From JALYGJ01 sp963781705 (GTDB taxonomy: Bacteria; Chloroflexota; Limnocylindria; Limnocylindrales; CSP1-4): a stretch of DNA of 64,000 nucleotides. Location: the NCBI GenBank assembly GCA_963781705.1, contig CAWAGP010000010.1, forward strand, positions 372,001 to 436,000, in the 5' to 3' direction. The notes beneath the pieces are model-generated. The model saw nothing but the letters and a program-made list of their open reading frames with translations. It did not search any database and was not told the origin of the DNA. The position numbers and the translations under genes are program-made. Shown here one piece after another: positions 22,930-32,207 of the stretch; position 1 is the stretch's first letter; the number at the start of each line of letters is the position of its first letter.

Positions 22930-25446
22930 TCAGGGGGCCGGGTAGAAGGCGGTCAGATTCAGCGGGCCCGGCTTCGACCAGCCGTTGACGGTCACGAAGT
23001 CGGTGCGACCGTTGTGGTCGTAGTCGATCGCCAGCACCTCGTCGGCACTGCCACTGCCCGGCTGGGGGATCGCCATCTGGCTGAAAGAGCTGCCGTCGCC
23101 GTCGTTGACCAGCATCAGGTTGCCGCTGTTGCCGGCGACGTGGCGCGCGACGTAGATGTCCGGCAGGCCATCGCCGTTGACGTCGCCGACGGCCATCGAC
23201 ACGCCGTCGGTGACGTCCAGTTGATACGCCTGGTGGAATGTGCCGCCGGATTGCAGACTGACGCTCAGCAGTTGCTTGCTCAGCTCGGCCAGGTCGGGCG
23301 TGCCGTCGCCGTTGAAGTCGGCGACGAGCATCTGCGACACGCCGCCGATCAGGATGCCCAGCTGGGCCGTGCGGTCGACGAAGTGGCCGTTCTCGTTGTA
23401 GTAGATGCGCGCGCCGGCCGGCATCGTCGCGGCAGAATGGACGGCAGCCGTCGGTGAGCTGGCCGCCGCTTCTTCGGCCGCATCGGTCGGCTCGGTGGTG
23501 CACACCAGCAGCTCGTCCTTGCCGTCGCCGTTGAGGTCGGCCGCGTTGACGCAGCCGTAACCGATCGACAGGTCGACACCCCAACTGGGCGCGGAGACGA
23601 AGCCCGTGCCATCGACGTTCTGGTAGAGCCGGTTCGAACTCCACAGCCCGTCCGAGCGGTTCGGCTCGTTGACAACGTAGACGTCCGGGTACGGGTCGCC
23701 GCCCAGGTTCAGGAAGTGCACATCGCGAGCGCGACCGAAGCCGTCGATCAACCCGAACTGGGTCGACGCCCAGGTGCCGCCGCCGTCACCCACGTTGAGC
23801 GTGAGCTCGTCGGGCTTGTTGCTCGTGCCCTTGTTGACGCCGACGGCGCAGAACAGGTCGAGCTGGCCGTTGAGGTCCACGTCCGCGGCGTCGCAGCCGT
23901 GCCGGTCGCGCACGGTGAAATCGCCGACCAGCCGGCTGAATACGCCCGACGCGCTGTTGAGCATCAGCACCGGCACATCGAGGTAGTGCCGATTCATATA
24001 GATGTCGTCGTAGCCGTCACCGTTGAAGTCGCCGACCACACCACCCCACGTGAGCGACGAGAGTTCCGGGATGTCCAACCCGGCGCCGTCCGTGACGTCG
24101 ATCGCGACCGTGTTGGCGATGGGCACCGTGTCGGCGACGAACGTGTCGGGCACATCGGGCGTGGCGGGTACGTCGTCATCGATCTCGTCCACGGTTCCGC
24201 CTCCGGCGCCATCCTGCGCCGCTGGGTCGGGCACGCCGAGCGGACCGCCGACCGCCGGCCCGCCGGACGCGCCACCGCTGCACGGCAGCAGCGTCACGCC
24301 GTGCCCATCGACGAAGCCGACGGCGACGGCACCGCTGCCCAGCGATGCCGCGCTCATGATCGCGGACATCTGCGCGGCGCTTCCTGTCGATAGGCTGGTC
24401 ACCTGCCAGCTGCCACCGTTCAGCACAGCCAGCACATCGCGGACCTGTGCGTCGACCCGCATGCCGCCCACGACCAGTGCGCCCGCGGCGTCGACGGTGA
24501 CCGTCTCGAGCACGAGCGACTGGCCGGCTGCCCACGGCAGAGCGACGTTGCTCCACCTTGTGCCATTCCAGTGCTGCAGGATCGGAACGTAACCGTGGGC
24601 GCCCTCGACGAAACCAGCCGCCCAGCCGTCGGTCGGACTCGCAAAGGCCAGGTCGAGGATCGAGGCGCGGCCGGCCGGGACGGCGGCCAGCGGTGTCGTG
24701 TGCCACTTGCCCGACGACGTCCGGTAGACGACCCACGGCCGGCCCTGACCGGTGTCGTCGGTCCGCCATCCACCAGCCCAGACGCGCCCGCTGGGATCGA
24801 CCGCCGCGGCGGTCAGGCCAGCCTGCGCGCCGGCGGGGACGTGCGGCGACAGCGTTCGCCAGCCCTTCGGGCGATGGAGCATCGCCACGGGTTTCATCTT
24901 GCTCGTTTGGAGTCGCGCGCCGACTGCCCAGAAACGGCGACTGTCGAGCGCGGCGAGGTCGGTGAAGACTGCCCATTGGCCCTTCGGCCGGGGAACAACG
25001 AGCCTGGCCCAGGACGTGCCGTTCCACTGCGCCGCGATCGGCCAGCGCACGTAGATGCCCTTCGCACCGACCATCCAGGCGTTGTCGGCCGATGTCGCCT
25101 GGATGGCGTTCAGGACGCCGTATGACTTCCACGGTGCGGGTACCTTCACCCAGCCGCCGTTGCTCCAGCGGCCGATCATCATCACGCGCGGATCGGCGCG
25201 CGGCAGGGGCAGGCCCACGATCCAGGCTGGCTGCCCGTCGATCGCGGCGACGGCATGCGGCTCAAGGCCGTCGAGCGAAGCGGGCAGGCCGACCGTCGTC
25301 CAGCCGTCGACGCAGCTGTCGTCGGCCAGTGCCGCCGGCGGCGATGCGGTCGCAGCCGGCGCCGATGCGGTCACGGCCGGCGCCAGCACCAGTACGAGCC
25401 CGGCCAGCGCGACCCATGCGGCGCGCGCATAACCGGCGATCATCAT
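22930..25446 (-). CDS. Secreted FG-GAP/VCBS repeat protein
   Basis: An 838-aa exported protein. It has a signal peptide (WVALAGLVLVLAPAVTASAPA), then a region of about 360 residues with recurring W-rich strands (MVGAKGIY, WAVGARL, AAGFVEGAHGY) that looks like a beta-propeller. A Gly/Asp linker follows, then at least six FG-GAP calcium-binding repeats of the type DFNGDGYDDIYM, DLNGDGKDELLV and DVNGDGLPDIYV. This is a surface or secreted adhesin-like or glycan-binding architecture; the ligand is unknown. It lies 6 bp downstream of the sulfotransferase gene. The second ATG (25443) lies 6 nt from a TAGACC box. Confidence 0.85.
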   Translation of the reverse strand: MMIAGYARAAWVALAGLVLVLAPAVTASAPAATASPPAALADDSCVDGWTTVGLPASLDGLEPHAVAAIDGQPAWIVGLPLPRADPRVMMIGRWSNGGWVKVPAPWKSYGVLNAIQATSADNAWMVGAKGIYVRWPIAAQWNGTSWARLVVPRPKGQWAVFTDLAALDSRRFWAVGARLQTSKMKPVAMLHRPKGWRTLSPHVPAGAQAGLTAAAVDPSGRVWAGGWRTDDTGQGRPWVVYRTSSGKWHTTPLAAVPAGRASILDLAFASPTDGWAAGFVEGAHGYVPILQHWNGTRWSNVALPWAAGQSLVLETVTVDAAGALVVGGMRVDAQVRDVLAVLNGGSWQVTSLSTGSAAQMSAIMSAASLGSGAVAVGFVDGHGVTLLPCSGGASGGPAVGGPLGVPDPAAQDGAGGGTVDEIDDDVPATPDVPDTFVADTVPIANTVAIDVTDGAGLDIPELSSLTWGGVVGDFNGDGYDDIYMNRHYLDVPVLMLNSASGVFSRLVGDFTVRDRHGCDAADVDLNGQLDLFCAVGVNKGTSNKPDELTLNVGDGGGTWASTQFGLIDGFGRARDVHFLNLGGDPYPDVYVVNEPNRSDGLWSSNRLYQNVDGTGFVSAPSWGVDLSIGYGCVNAADLNGDGKDELLVCTTEPTDAAEEAAASSPTAAVHSAATMPAGARIYYNENGHFVDRTAQLGILIGGVSQMLVADFNGDGTPDLAELSKQLLSVSLQSGGTFHQAYQLDVTDGVSMAVGDVNGDGLPDIYVARHVAGNSGNLMLVNDGDGSSFSQMAIPQPGSGSADEVLAIDYDHNGRTDFVTVNGWSKPGPLNLTAFYPAP

Positions 25447-25452
25447 TGGGGT

Positions 25453-26403
25453 CTAGTCCCGGTAACCCAGCCGGCGCATCGGCGCCGACAGGACGCTGGT
25501 CAACCAGCGCCGAGCGACCGGATGGATGAGCGAATGCCAACGGGTGGCAGCGCCCGGGTCGAGGCCCTGCTCGCCCCATCTGAATCCGTGTGAGTACACC
25601 TTCACGGCCGCCGGGTCGGGCGGCATGGGCACGCCAAGGAAAGCAAATACCTGCTCCAGCGTCTCGTCCGGCTTCTGCACGACATCCTCGAACCGCACGA
25701 GGCGATACCGATCTGGAAAACGCTCAGCGAAGTCGGCATGGCGCCGGGCGGCTCCGCTCCACACGATCGTCACCTGGAGCAGGAGCACGGTCGACAGTGC
25801 CAGCGGCACGTGTGCCAGCCAGCTGTACGGGCGGCGAAGCTTGGTCTCGCGGCGATGCTGCTCGGATACGTAGACCGCCCGCGGATCGCGGATCATATGG
25901 ACGACGCGTCCGTTGGGGAACCACGACAGCAGCGTATCGACGTGGCCCAGATGAGCGGGAGTCTTCTCGCCCATGATCGGCCGGCCCCGGCTGTCCGCGT
26001 ATGCGCGCAAGAACGCGGCCATCAGGCCCCGCTCATTCCGGTCTGCCGGCGGCATGTCAAGCAGTCGCCGCTCCATCTCATCGCGCGGCACGTTCTTGAC
26101 CAACCAGCGCCAGTACGGGCTGAGTTCGCGTAAGTGTGACCTGCGCTGAAACTCGCCCGAATAGATCATCTCGACGATCCTGCTCAGCACGGCGTCGTCT
26201 GTCAGATTGCCGGCCCTGCGAAAGTAGTAACGCGCACCTTCGCGTTCGAGCAGGTGGCCCAGGAAGTGATTCTCCGGCGCCAGTGCTATCAGCTCGGAGC
26301 GCTCGAGGATGTTGCGCATGAGCGTCGTGCCGCTACGGCTGACGCCGACGACGAAGATCGCCTCCGGGGCCTCCTCGGCCGGGCCGGTTGGTTGGGGCGT
26401 CAC
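25453..26403 (-). CDS. Sulfotransferase family protein (1)
   Basis: A 316-aa PAPS-dependent sulfotransferase of the Sulfotransfer_1/3 type. The phosphosulfate loop is VGVSRSGTTLMRN near the N-terminus. The 3'-phosphate motif is VHMIRDPRAVYVSE. A hydrophobic patch (VPLALSTVLLLQVTIVW) may be membrane-associated. GTG 26403 overlaps the cysC stop, so the PAPS-making kinase and this enzyme are translationally coupled. It is more divergent from the other four copies, which resemble heparan-type sulfotransferases. The acceptor is probably a glycan. Confidence 0.88.
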   Translation of the reverse strand: MTPQPTGPAEEAPEAIFVVGVSRSGTTLMRNILERSELIALAPENHFLGHLLEREGARYYFRRAGNLTDDAVLSRIVEMIYSGEFQRRSHLRELSPYWRWLVKNVPRDEMERRLLDMPPADRNERGLMAAFLRAYADSRGRPIMGEKTPAHLGHVDTLLSWFPNGRVVHMIRDPRAVYVSEQHRRETKLRRPYSWLAHVPLALSTVLLLQVTIVWSGAARRHADFAERFPDRYRLVRFEDVVQKPDETLEQVFAFLGVPMPPDPAAVKVYSHGFRWGEQGLDPGAATRWHSLIHPVARRWLTSVLSAPMRRLGYRD

Positions 26404-26969
26404 CCTTGGCGTGCGCTCTGTTTCCGGAGGTGGTCGATGACCGCGGCCGCATTCTGCTCGACGGTGCGGTCCACCGTCGTCAGGTGCAACTCGGGCGAGA
26501 GCGGCGGTTCGTAAGGGTCACCGACGCCGGTCATCTGCTTGACCTCGCCGCGCTGCGCGCCGGCGTACAGACCCTTCACGTCGCGCTCGGCACAGACCTC
26601 GAGCGGCGTGTCGACGAAGATCTCCACGAACGATCCCGCCCCGCCGGCCACCTCGACCATCTCTCGTGCCTCGGCCCGTGCCGCGCGATAAGGGCTGACC
26701 AGCGCGCACACGACAACTCCACCATGGCGCACGATCTCGGCGGCAACGAAGCCGACCCGACGGACGTTCTCGTCGCGATCCTCTCGTGAGAATCCGAGGC
26801 CGCGCGACAGGTGGGTGCGCACAACATCGCCGTCGAGCACGGTCACCGGCCGGCCAAGGGCCTCGATCAGCGGCACGACCGCCTCGGCGGTCGTCGTCTT
26901 GCCCGAGCCTGACAGCCCGGTGAACCACAGGCATACGCCCGGGCTCGGTGAGGAATGATCCTGGTGCAT
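26400..26969 (-). CDS. cysC: Adenylylsulfate (APS) kinase
   Basis: Phosphorylates APS to PAPS, the sulfate donor for sulfotransferases. The 189-aa protein has the P-loop GLSGSGKTT (18-26), LDGDVVRTHLSRGLGFSREDRDENVRR (in part: LDGDVVRTHLS, GFSREDRDENVRR) and the C-terminal VKGLYAGAQRGEVKQMTGV region, all standard for CysC. No ATP sulfurylase gene is visible nearby. A TAGCCT box lies 10 nt upstream of the ATG. It is coupled to sulfotransferase 1. Confidence 0.96.
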   Translation of the reverse strand: MHQDHSSPSPGVCLWFTGLSGSGKTTTAEAVVPLIEALGRPVTVLDGDVVRTHLSRGLGFSREDRDENVRRVGFVAAEIVRHGGVVVCALVSPYRAARAEAREMVEVAGGAGSFVEIFVDTPLEVCAERDVKGLYAGAQRGEVKQMTGVGDPYEPPLSPELHLTTVDRTVEQNAAAVIDHLRKQSARQG

Positions 26970-27201
26970 GGCGGTGAACAGGCTACCGTCCCGCTGACAA
27001 ACCGTATCGGCCGGGGGTCGAGGGCCCGCGATTGATGGTCACTTCGGCCACGATCTTGCGGGGATGGCCGTTGGGGACCGCATACCATACGGGAGATGAT
27101 GCCCAGCGAGGAGTCGATTGCCACCTACTGACAGCCGCTTGCCTCCGGCGAGGTCAGGGCGTCTTGACCACGTGCAGGACGGCCCCAGTCCCGCTTCCGA
27201 A
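26970..27201. other. Divergent intergenic region, cysC / glycosyltransferase
   Basis: A 232-bp gap between divergent genes. It contains the candidate cysC -10 box TAGCCT at 26980-26985 (minus). I see no repeat of the families found elsewhere and no RNA gene. Confidence 0.4.
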
Positions 27202-28050
27202 ATGCAGGTAACTGCGGTCGTCCCGATGTATAACGCCAGGGCGACGATCCTTCGCGCACTCGATTCAATCCGGATGCAGACAAAGGCTGTCACGCAAATC
27301 CTGGTCGTTGACGATGGATCAACCGACGGATCACGCGATGTGGTTGAGTCAGCCCAAATCCCGAACCTGGTGCTCATCCGCACGCCAGCCAACGGGGGAC
27401 CAGGTGCGGCGCGCAACCTGGGGGCTAAATCGGCTGTCACTGATTGGGTGGCGATGCTGGATGCGGACGACATCTGGATGCCGACGTTCCTGGAGCGCGT
27501 GTGTGAGGCGATCTCCCGCTTCGACGCCCAGTTCGGAAGCAGTGGTGGCGTGCGCTCCAAGACCTATCAAGGGAAGTCGTCGAGGCAAACCCGTCTGATC
27601 GATGGGCCGCACGAAGCACTCGATCTCTCGCCGCGCCTTTGGCGCGTCGCGTTCCGTTTCATACCAATTCATTGCTCGGCGCTGGTGGTAAGCAGACGCC
27701 TATTCGAGCACGTCGGTGGTTTTCCCGAAGATGTGCGAACCGGCGAGGACGTTTCGTTGTGGGCAACATTGTGGTTGAACGGGCGATTTGCGTTCGTCAA
27801 TGAGCCGCTGTTTGAGTCAGTTGCCACCGATAATGGCCTTAGTGCAGGACGTCTTTCGTACACGGATGTACGACGGGGCAGCGCGCGGATGCTGCATGCG
27901 CTGGTTGAGTCGCTTGGTTCTGGGCGCAAGGGAAGAGGTTGGTTCGCGGCTTGGCTCATTGTGCGCATCGCCCGGCGCCACCTGTCGTGGATGGTCCGCA
28001 AACTGAGGCTGCGCGCTACGTGGAACCGCCTGTCGTCCGTCCGCGCGTAG
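27202..28050 (+). CDS. Family 2 glycosyltransferase (A)
   Basis: A GT-A fold glycosyltransferase, 282 aa. It has VTAVVPMYNARATI, the nucleotide-sugar motif LVVDDGSTDGS, the DxD-type metal site MLDADDIWMP and ETGEDVSLW-like RTGEDVSLWA. The C-terminus has a basic amphipathic tail. ATG 27202 directly precedes the first strand; a TTG at 27118 would add 28 residues. It is a clear paralog of the GT2 at 29009-29830. It ends 2 bp from the convergent sulfotransferase 2. Acceptor and sugar are unknown. Confidence 0.88.
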   Translation: MQVTAVVPMYNARATILRALDSIRMQTKAVTQILVVDDGSTDGSRDVVESAQIPNLVLIRTPANGGPGAARNLGAKSAVTDWVAMLDADDIWMPTFLERVCEAISRFDAQFGSSGGVRSKTYQGKSSRQTRLIDGPHEALDLSPRLWRVAFRFIPIHCSALVVSRRLFEHVGGFPEDVRTGEDVSLWATLWLNGRFAFVNEPLFESVATDNGLSAGRLSYTDVRRGSARMLHALVESLGSGRKGRGWFAAWLIVRIARRHLSWMVRKLRLRATWNRLSSVRA

Positions 28051-28052
28051 AC

Positions 28053-29012
28053 CTACGGTTCAGTGCCGAACCATTCGGCGCCCAGGTTGCGGCCGATGAG
28101 CCGGCCCAGGCGGGCGACATCGGGGGCGAAGAACTCCTCCAGCTGCGCGTACAGCTCGGGCGACATCGGCGGACGCTGGTAGGCGCGCCGATTGAAGCGG
28201 CTGCGGCTGAATCGGCGGGCGATGCGATAGGCCGACTTTTCGCCGATTACCGCAGGCAGCACGCGATGGCGCAGGCCCTGGGCCACCCGGCTGTCGACCA
28301 GCCCGCGCACGAAGCCGCCGCGCCGGCGGTTGCTGCGGTTGCGCGCCTCGAAGGAAGCCGGCGTGTACGTGGGGTCGACGGCCAGGAACTCGAGCACCTT
28401 GCGGAACTCGCCGGCCGTGTCGCGGGCAAAGTCTCCGAACACGATCACGTGCACCCGCTCGCGCCCGAAGGCGTCCAGCCAGCGCTGCAACTGCTCGCCC
28501 AGCAGCGCGTTGTCGGCGTAGACCGCGCCGAGCGAATTGAAGTTCTCCGGCAGCCGCCGGCCGGCGCGTCGATCGTCTTCCGCGGCCACGGCCGCGGCGA
28601 AGTCGACGATCGGCTCGGCACCGTTCGAGACGCGTTCGTTGTGCAGCGCGTACATCAGGTCGACCGGATTGCGCAACATGGCGATGATGCGCGACTCGGG
28701 CTGGAAGTCGTGCACCAGTCCGGCGGCGACCTTTGAGACGAGGTAGTTGGTCGATGCCTCGCCCAGCCACTTCTGGTCGGTCGCGTCCTCGAACAGGGCC
28801 AGGTAGGCGGCCTCGTCGTCGGGGTAGTGATACGGACGGCGCAGGCTGCCGTGCACGTCGGACGAGAAGTAGAACGGCTCCTTGACCGGTGACATGTAGA
28901 TCTCGGGATGACCCTCGAGGTAGGCATACAGCGAGGTCGTCGCCGATTTGGGCGCGCCCACGATGAACAGGTTTGGCTTGTGGACGGCCGCCGTCGGCGC
29001 GGTCGCCGTCAT
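28053..29012 (-). CDS. Sulfotransferase family protein (2)
   Basis: A 319-aa PAPS sulfotransferase. PAPS loop: FIVGAPKSATTSLYAYLEGH; heparan-type KEPFYF motif; 3'-phosphate site IIAMLRNPVDLMYALHNERV. The C-terminal MSPELYAQLEEFFAPDVARLGRLIGRNL (in part: FFAPDVARLGRLIGRNL) is shared with copies 3-5. ATG 29012 overlaps the stop of the upstream GT2 by ATGA. The segment ALHNERVSNGAEPIVDF closely resembles the relic fused to the GT87-like gene at 32.1 kb. Confidence 0.92.
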   Translation of the reverse strand: MTATAPTAAVHKPNLFIVGAPKSATTSLYAYLEGHPEIYMSPVKEPFYFSSDVHGSLRRPYHYPDDEAAYLALFEDATDQKWLGEASTNYLVSKVAAGLVHDFQPESRIIAMLRNPVDLMYALHNERVSNGAEPIVDFAAAVAAEDDRRAGRRLPENFNSLGAVYADNALLGEQLQRWLDAFGRERVHVIVFGDFARDTAGEFRKVLEFLAVDPTYTPASFEARNRSNRRRGGFVRGLVDSRVAQGLRHRVLPAVIGEKSAYRIARRFSRSRFNRRAYQRPPMSPELYAQLEEFFAPDVARLGRLIGRNLGAEWFGTEP

Positions 29013-29830
29013 CGCGACCGCCTCCGCAGCCGGCGCACCAGCCAGGTGCCGTTGCGCCTGACGACGGCTGCGGCGAACCAGACCAGGAACCAGCCACTGC
29101 CGCGCTTGCGGGCGCGCAGCGAGCGCAGCAGGGTTCCCGCGACGGAACGCAACGGCACGTACACGTCCGTGTAGCGGATCCGCCCGGCACTGAGGCCGGT
29201 CGGCGGCGCGACCGAGGTGAACAGGGCGGCGTTGACGAACGCGAATCGTCCGTGCCGCCACAGCTCGGCCCACAGCGGTACGTCTTCGCCGTTACGCGCG
29301 CCCTCGCAGTAGCCGTGCGTGGCGTTGAACAGGTCGCGCCGGACCACCGCCGACGAGGGATGGATGGGCATGAACTTCAGCGCCGTGCGCCAGAAGGCGT
29401 CGGTCAAGTCGAGCGCGTCCGGCGCACCTTCCAGCACACGCCGGAAGGTAGATCCGTCGCCGCGATAGCTGAGCCGGCGAATGCCGCCGCTGCTGCCGAA
29501 ATCGGCACCGAAACGCTCGATGGCGGCGCACACCGACGCCAGGAACTCGGGCGCCCACACGTCGTCGGCGTCGAGGAAGGCCAGCCACTCGGTTACCGCC
29601 TGCCGGGCACCAGTGTTGCGTGTGGCTGCCGGGCCGACGTTGCCGGCCAGGGAAATGACCTCCAGGTTGGCCAGTCCGGCCTGCCTGACGATCTGAACGG
29701 AGTCGTCGGTCGACTTGTCATCGACGACGAGGATCCTGGTCACGGGCTGCGTCTGCGCCTGGATCGACTCGAGCGTCTTGATCACCGTCGCCTGCGCGTT
29801 GTGCATCGGCACAACGACGGTCACATCCAC
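29009..29830 (-). CDS. Family 2 glycosyltransferase (B)
   Basis: Paralog of the GT2 at 27202. It has VTVVVPMHNAQATV, LVVDDKSTDDS, AFLDADDVWAPEF and RNGEDVPLWAELW, with the same basic C-terminal tail (RRNGTWLVRRLRRRSR). The GTG at 29830 begins just before the first strand, 28 bp after the upstream sulfotransferase; no in-frame ATG is better placed, although an open frame runs further upstream through that gene. It is sandwiched between sulfotransferases 3 and 2 in one operon, suggesting the sugar it adds is sulfated by one of them. Confidence 0.87.
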   Translation of the reverse strand: MDVTVVVPMHNAQATVIKTLESIQAQTQPVTRILVVDDKSTDDSVQIVRQAGLANLEVISLAGNVGPAATRNTGARQAVTEWLAFLDADDVWAPEFLASVCAAIERFGADFGSSGGIRRLSYRGDGSTFRRVLEGAPDALDLTDAFWRTALKFMPIHPSSAVVRRDLFNATHGYCEGARNGEDVPLWAELWRHGRFAFVNAALFTSVAPPTGLSAGRIRYTDVYVPLRSVAGTLLRSLRARKRGSGWFLVWFAAAVVRRNGTWLVRRLRRRSR

Positions 29831-29858
29831 GCGGCTGGACCTGATCGACGGCTCATGA

Positions 29859-30794
29859 CTACCCGCCTGCAACGACCGATCCGGCACCCTGTTCCGCGGT
29901 CTTGTGCCACCACAATTGGCGCAGGTCACGCCCGAGGAGCGTGGACAAGCGTTCGACGTCTGGCGCCAGCTCCTCCTCCAGTCGAAGCCGCAGTTCAGGA
30001 TTGACCGGTGGGCGGCGAATGCGTTGCCGGTTGACGCGCCGCACCAGCCGGGAGGCACGCAGCATGACGCGATCGCCAACGCCACGAGGTACGAAATAGT
30101 GAGACAGTCGCGCGTCGAGCCGGGCGAGCAATAGGCTGCGCGGCCACACCCGGCTGTTATACGTCTTGTACGTGTCCGGCTCGTAGCTGTCGTCAACGTC
30201 GAGGAACCTGAGCACTCGGCTGAACTCGGCCTTTGGATCGGCGGCCATGTCCTCGAGGAGCATCACGTGGACCCGGTCACGCCCGAAGCCCGCGAACCAC
30301 CATGGCAGCATCACGTCAAATCGAGCGCGGTCGCGATACCTCACGGAGCTCTGATTGCCGACCACGCCGTAGCCGGGCCGATTCCGCTCATCGGCTAGTG
30401 CGGCGCCGAAGTCGGTGATGCGTTCAAGACCCTGATTCACGCGCATCGCATGGAGCGAGTGCATCATGCCGATCGGGTCGCGCAGCATGGCGATGATCCT
30501 CGCGTCGGGATTGAACTCGTGGATGCGTTGCGGCGCCTCCGGGGATTCGAGGTAGCTGGTTGAAGCCTCGCCGATGCGCTTCGCCCCGCCCGCGTCGGCG
30601 AAGAGAGCCTCGTAGTGAGGCAGGTCATCTGGATAACGCATCCCGAACTTGGACAGTTGATCGGCCGCAAAGAAGTGCGGCTCCTTCGGGTGGCGCGGCA
30701 GGTAGATCTCGGGATGGCCGATCAGGTACCGGTGGAGTGATGTGGTCCCGCACTTCGGTGCGCCAACCACGAAGAAGTCGGGACGATTGGTCAC
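29859..30794 (-). CDS. Sulfotransferase family protein (3)
   Basis: PAPS loop FFVVGAPKCGTTSLHRYLIG, KEPHFFAADQL, and the 3'-phosphate site IIAMLRDPIGMMHSLHAMRV. The fold runs to LLGRDLRQLWWHK. About 311 aa from GTG 30794 (VTNRPDFF); upstream in-frame ATGs at 30833 and 30845 are alternatives but lie in a GGCGCCATCCGC direct repeat. It is the first gene of the sulfotransferase 3 - GT2 B - sulfotransferase 2 operon. Confidence 0.9.
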   Translation of the reverse strand: MTNRPDFFVVGAPKCGTTSLHRYLIGHPEIYLPRHPKEPHFFAADQLSKFGMRYPDDLPHYEALFADAGGAKRIGEASTSYLESPEAPQRIHEFNPDARIIAMLRDPIGMMHSLHAMRVNQGLERITDFGAALADERNRPGYGVVGNQSSVRYRDRARFDVMLPWWFAGFGRDRVHVMLLEDMAADPKAEFSRVLRFLDVDDSYEPDTYKTYNSRVWPRSLLLARLDARLSHYFVPRGVGDRVMLRASRLVRRVNRQRIRRPPVNPELRLRLEEELAPDVERLSTLLGRDLRQLWWHKTAEQGAGSVVAGG

Positions 30795-30926
30795 GGGTCG
30801 GCATTCTACGGTAGATCGGTTCAGCGGTGCCATCCGCGGCGCCATCCGCGGCGCCGCCCGCCGCGACCGAGTACCGCCGCGTCCGCTGGTCGGTCGTCCA
30901 GCGACAGATCTTCGCGCCCGAGCCTG

Positions 30927-32102
30927 TTATGACTGCGCCGCGAATGAGAACGCGCGTGGGCCGCGATCGGGCAGGGCAAAGAGCAGCCACATCACAGCCG
31001 TCACCACGAACGGACAGAACGGCCAGGGCAGCCAAGCGAGTAGCGGAACCAGCAAGAACAATCGACGGCCGTATGCAGCTCCCAGGGCTGCAGGCACGAT
31101 CAGAATTGTCAGATAGTGAACCCACATGAGTGGCGAAAGGAGCAGCGTCGCCGTAAGGGTGACCGCAAAGCTGATTGCGACGTCGCGACGCAAGCTTAGG
31201 AGAATCGCCCCAACCGCCATCACGTATCCGCACACCAGGAACACAAACGCGAGGGATTGCGGCAGGCCGAGGCGGAGCATCGTCGATCCAAATTCATGGT
31301 TGTCATGCACGCCCATTTCGTAGCTGACGTTGCGGAGGACTTGAACCCATTCGAGCCACGGCCTCAATCCGACAAACGGCAAGCTCACAGCCACGATTAC
31401 GAGCAGGCTGCCGGCTAACCAGATGAGCGCGCGCCATTGCCTGCGCAACACCCACCAGCCAGCGACTACTCCGATCCAGGGACGAATGGTCAACGATGCG
31501 GCGATGGCAAGGCTCCCGATCGGCTTGTCAAGCCACCGCCAGCAAACGACGGCCAAGAAGGTCACGATGAGGCTGACGTTGCCAAACTCCAAGTCGTAAA
31601 TGACAGGAGCGCTAACGATCGCGACTGCGAAGATTGCCAGCTTGATCGAGCGCGGGACAGGCATCAGGCCGCAGGTCAAGCCCAGCAGGACCAACCGGAA
31701 GACCAACCAGACGGCCGTGGCGGCGCTCAAGCCTAATGAAGTCAGCGGTACGAGTGCTAGTGACAGAACAGGCGAGTAGACGTACAAGCCGGCAGTGCCC
31801 GAATGCCACGGGCCGTCGAGTGTCCTTGCCTGGTACGGCGACCCGGTGGCAACGAGGCGCACGGCTGCGTCGTAATAAGCCTGGAAGTCGACGGGCGATC
31901 TGCCGTCCCGCCGTGTCAGCCACCAGAGGCTGAGTGCTGCGCCGGCGACGACGACGGCGATCGCGACGAGGATCAGGCGATCCTTCCAGGCATGGGCAGT
32001 TGGAGCCGTAGCGCGCGCGTCCTCGAAGTCCGTGATGCGTTCGGAGCCGTCCGGAACGCGCTCGTTGTGGAGCGAAGGCTCCTTGTAGCGCGTCCTGAAC
32101 AT
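30927..32102 (-). CDS. GT87-like (DUF2029) membrane glycosyltransferase, N-terminus chimeric
   Basis: A 391-aa polytopic membrane protein with about nine helices. Its conserved loop VDFQAYYDAAVRLVATGSPYQ, just after the first helix, is typical of the polyprenyl-phosphate-mannose-dependent GT87/DUF2029 family; GNVSLIVTFLAVVCW and LSPLMWVHY also fit. The first 30 or so residues (MFRTRYKEP, then SLHNERVPDGSERITDFEDA) are not GT87-like and match internal pieces of the neighbouring sulfotransferases. No other in-frame ATG, GTG or TTG was seen before the first helix, so the gene seems to start inside a sulfotransferase relic. Confidence 0.8.
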   Translation of the reverse strand: MFRTRYKEPSLHNERVPDGSERITDFEDARATAPTAHAWKDRLILVAIAVVVAGAALSLWWLTRRDGRSPVDFQAYYDAAVRLVATGSPYQARTLDGPWHSGTAGLYVYSPVLSLALVPLTSLGLSAATAVWLVFRLVLLGLTCGLMPVPRSIKLAIFAVAIVSAPVIYDLEFGNVSLIVTFLAVVCWRWLDKPIGSLAIAASLTIRPWIGVVAGWWVLRRQWRALIWLAGSLLVIVAVSLPFVGLRPWLEWVQVLRNVSYEMGVHDNHEFGSTMLRLGLPQSLAFVFLVCGYVMAVGAILLSLRRDVAISFAVTLTATLLLSPLMWVHYLTILIVPAALGAAYGRRLFLLVPLLAWLPWPFCPFVVTAVMWLLFALPDRGPRAFSFAAQS

Positions 32103-32187
32103 CTGCGGGTGCTCCTTGGTAGCGGTGACGCGAGGTAGTCGCGGACTTTGGCGGACGGATGATAGGCGCGCCTGGGCGGTCCGCCAC
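31990..32187 (-). pseudogene. Sulfotransferase relic upstream of and fused to the GT87-like gene
   Basis: On the minus strand, one frame from about 32187 reads VADRPGAP...RPPKSATTS, the PAPS-loop start of a sulfotransferase. Another frame continues KEHPQMFRTRYKEP (compare RHPQVFMPFHKEP at 32208+). The next residues, SLHNERVPDGSERITDF, belong some 60-70 residues further into the family. This means an N-terminal fragment with a frameshift and an internal deletion. It lies head-to-head with intact sulfotransferase 4. Confidence 0.7.
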
Positions 32188-32193
32188 GTACGG

Positions 32194-32199
32194 TATTCT
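32194..32199 (+). promoter_or_regulatory. -10-like box TATTCT before sulfotransferase 4
   Basis: TATTCT, 8 nt before the ATG at 32208, overlapping the divergent relic. Confidence 0.4.
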
Positions 32200-32207
32200 G
32201 CCGGAGC

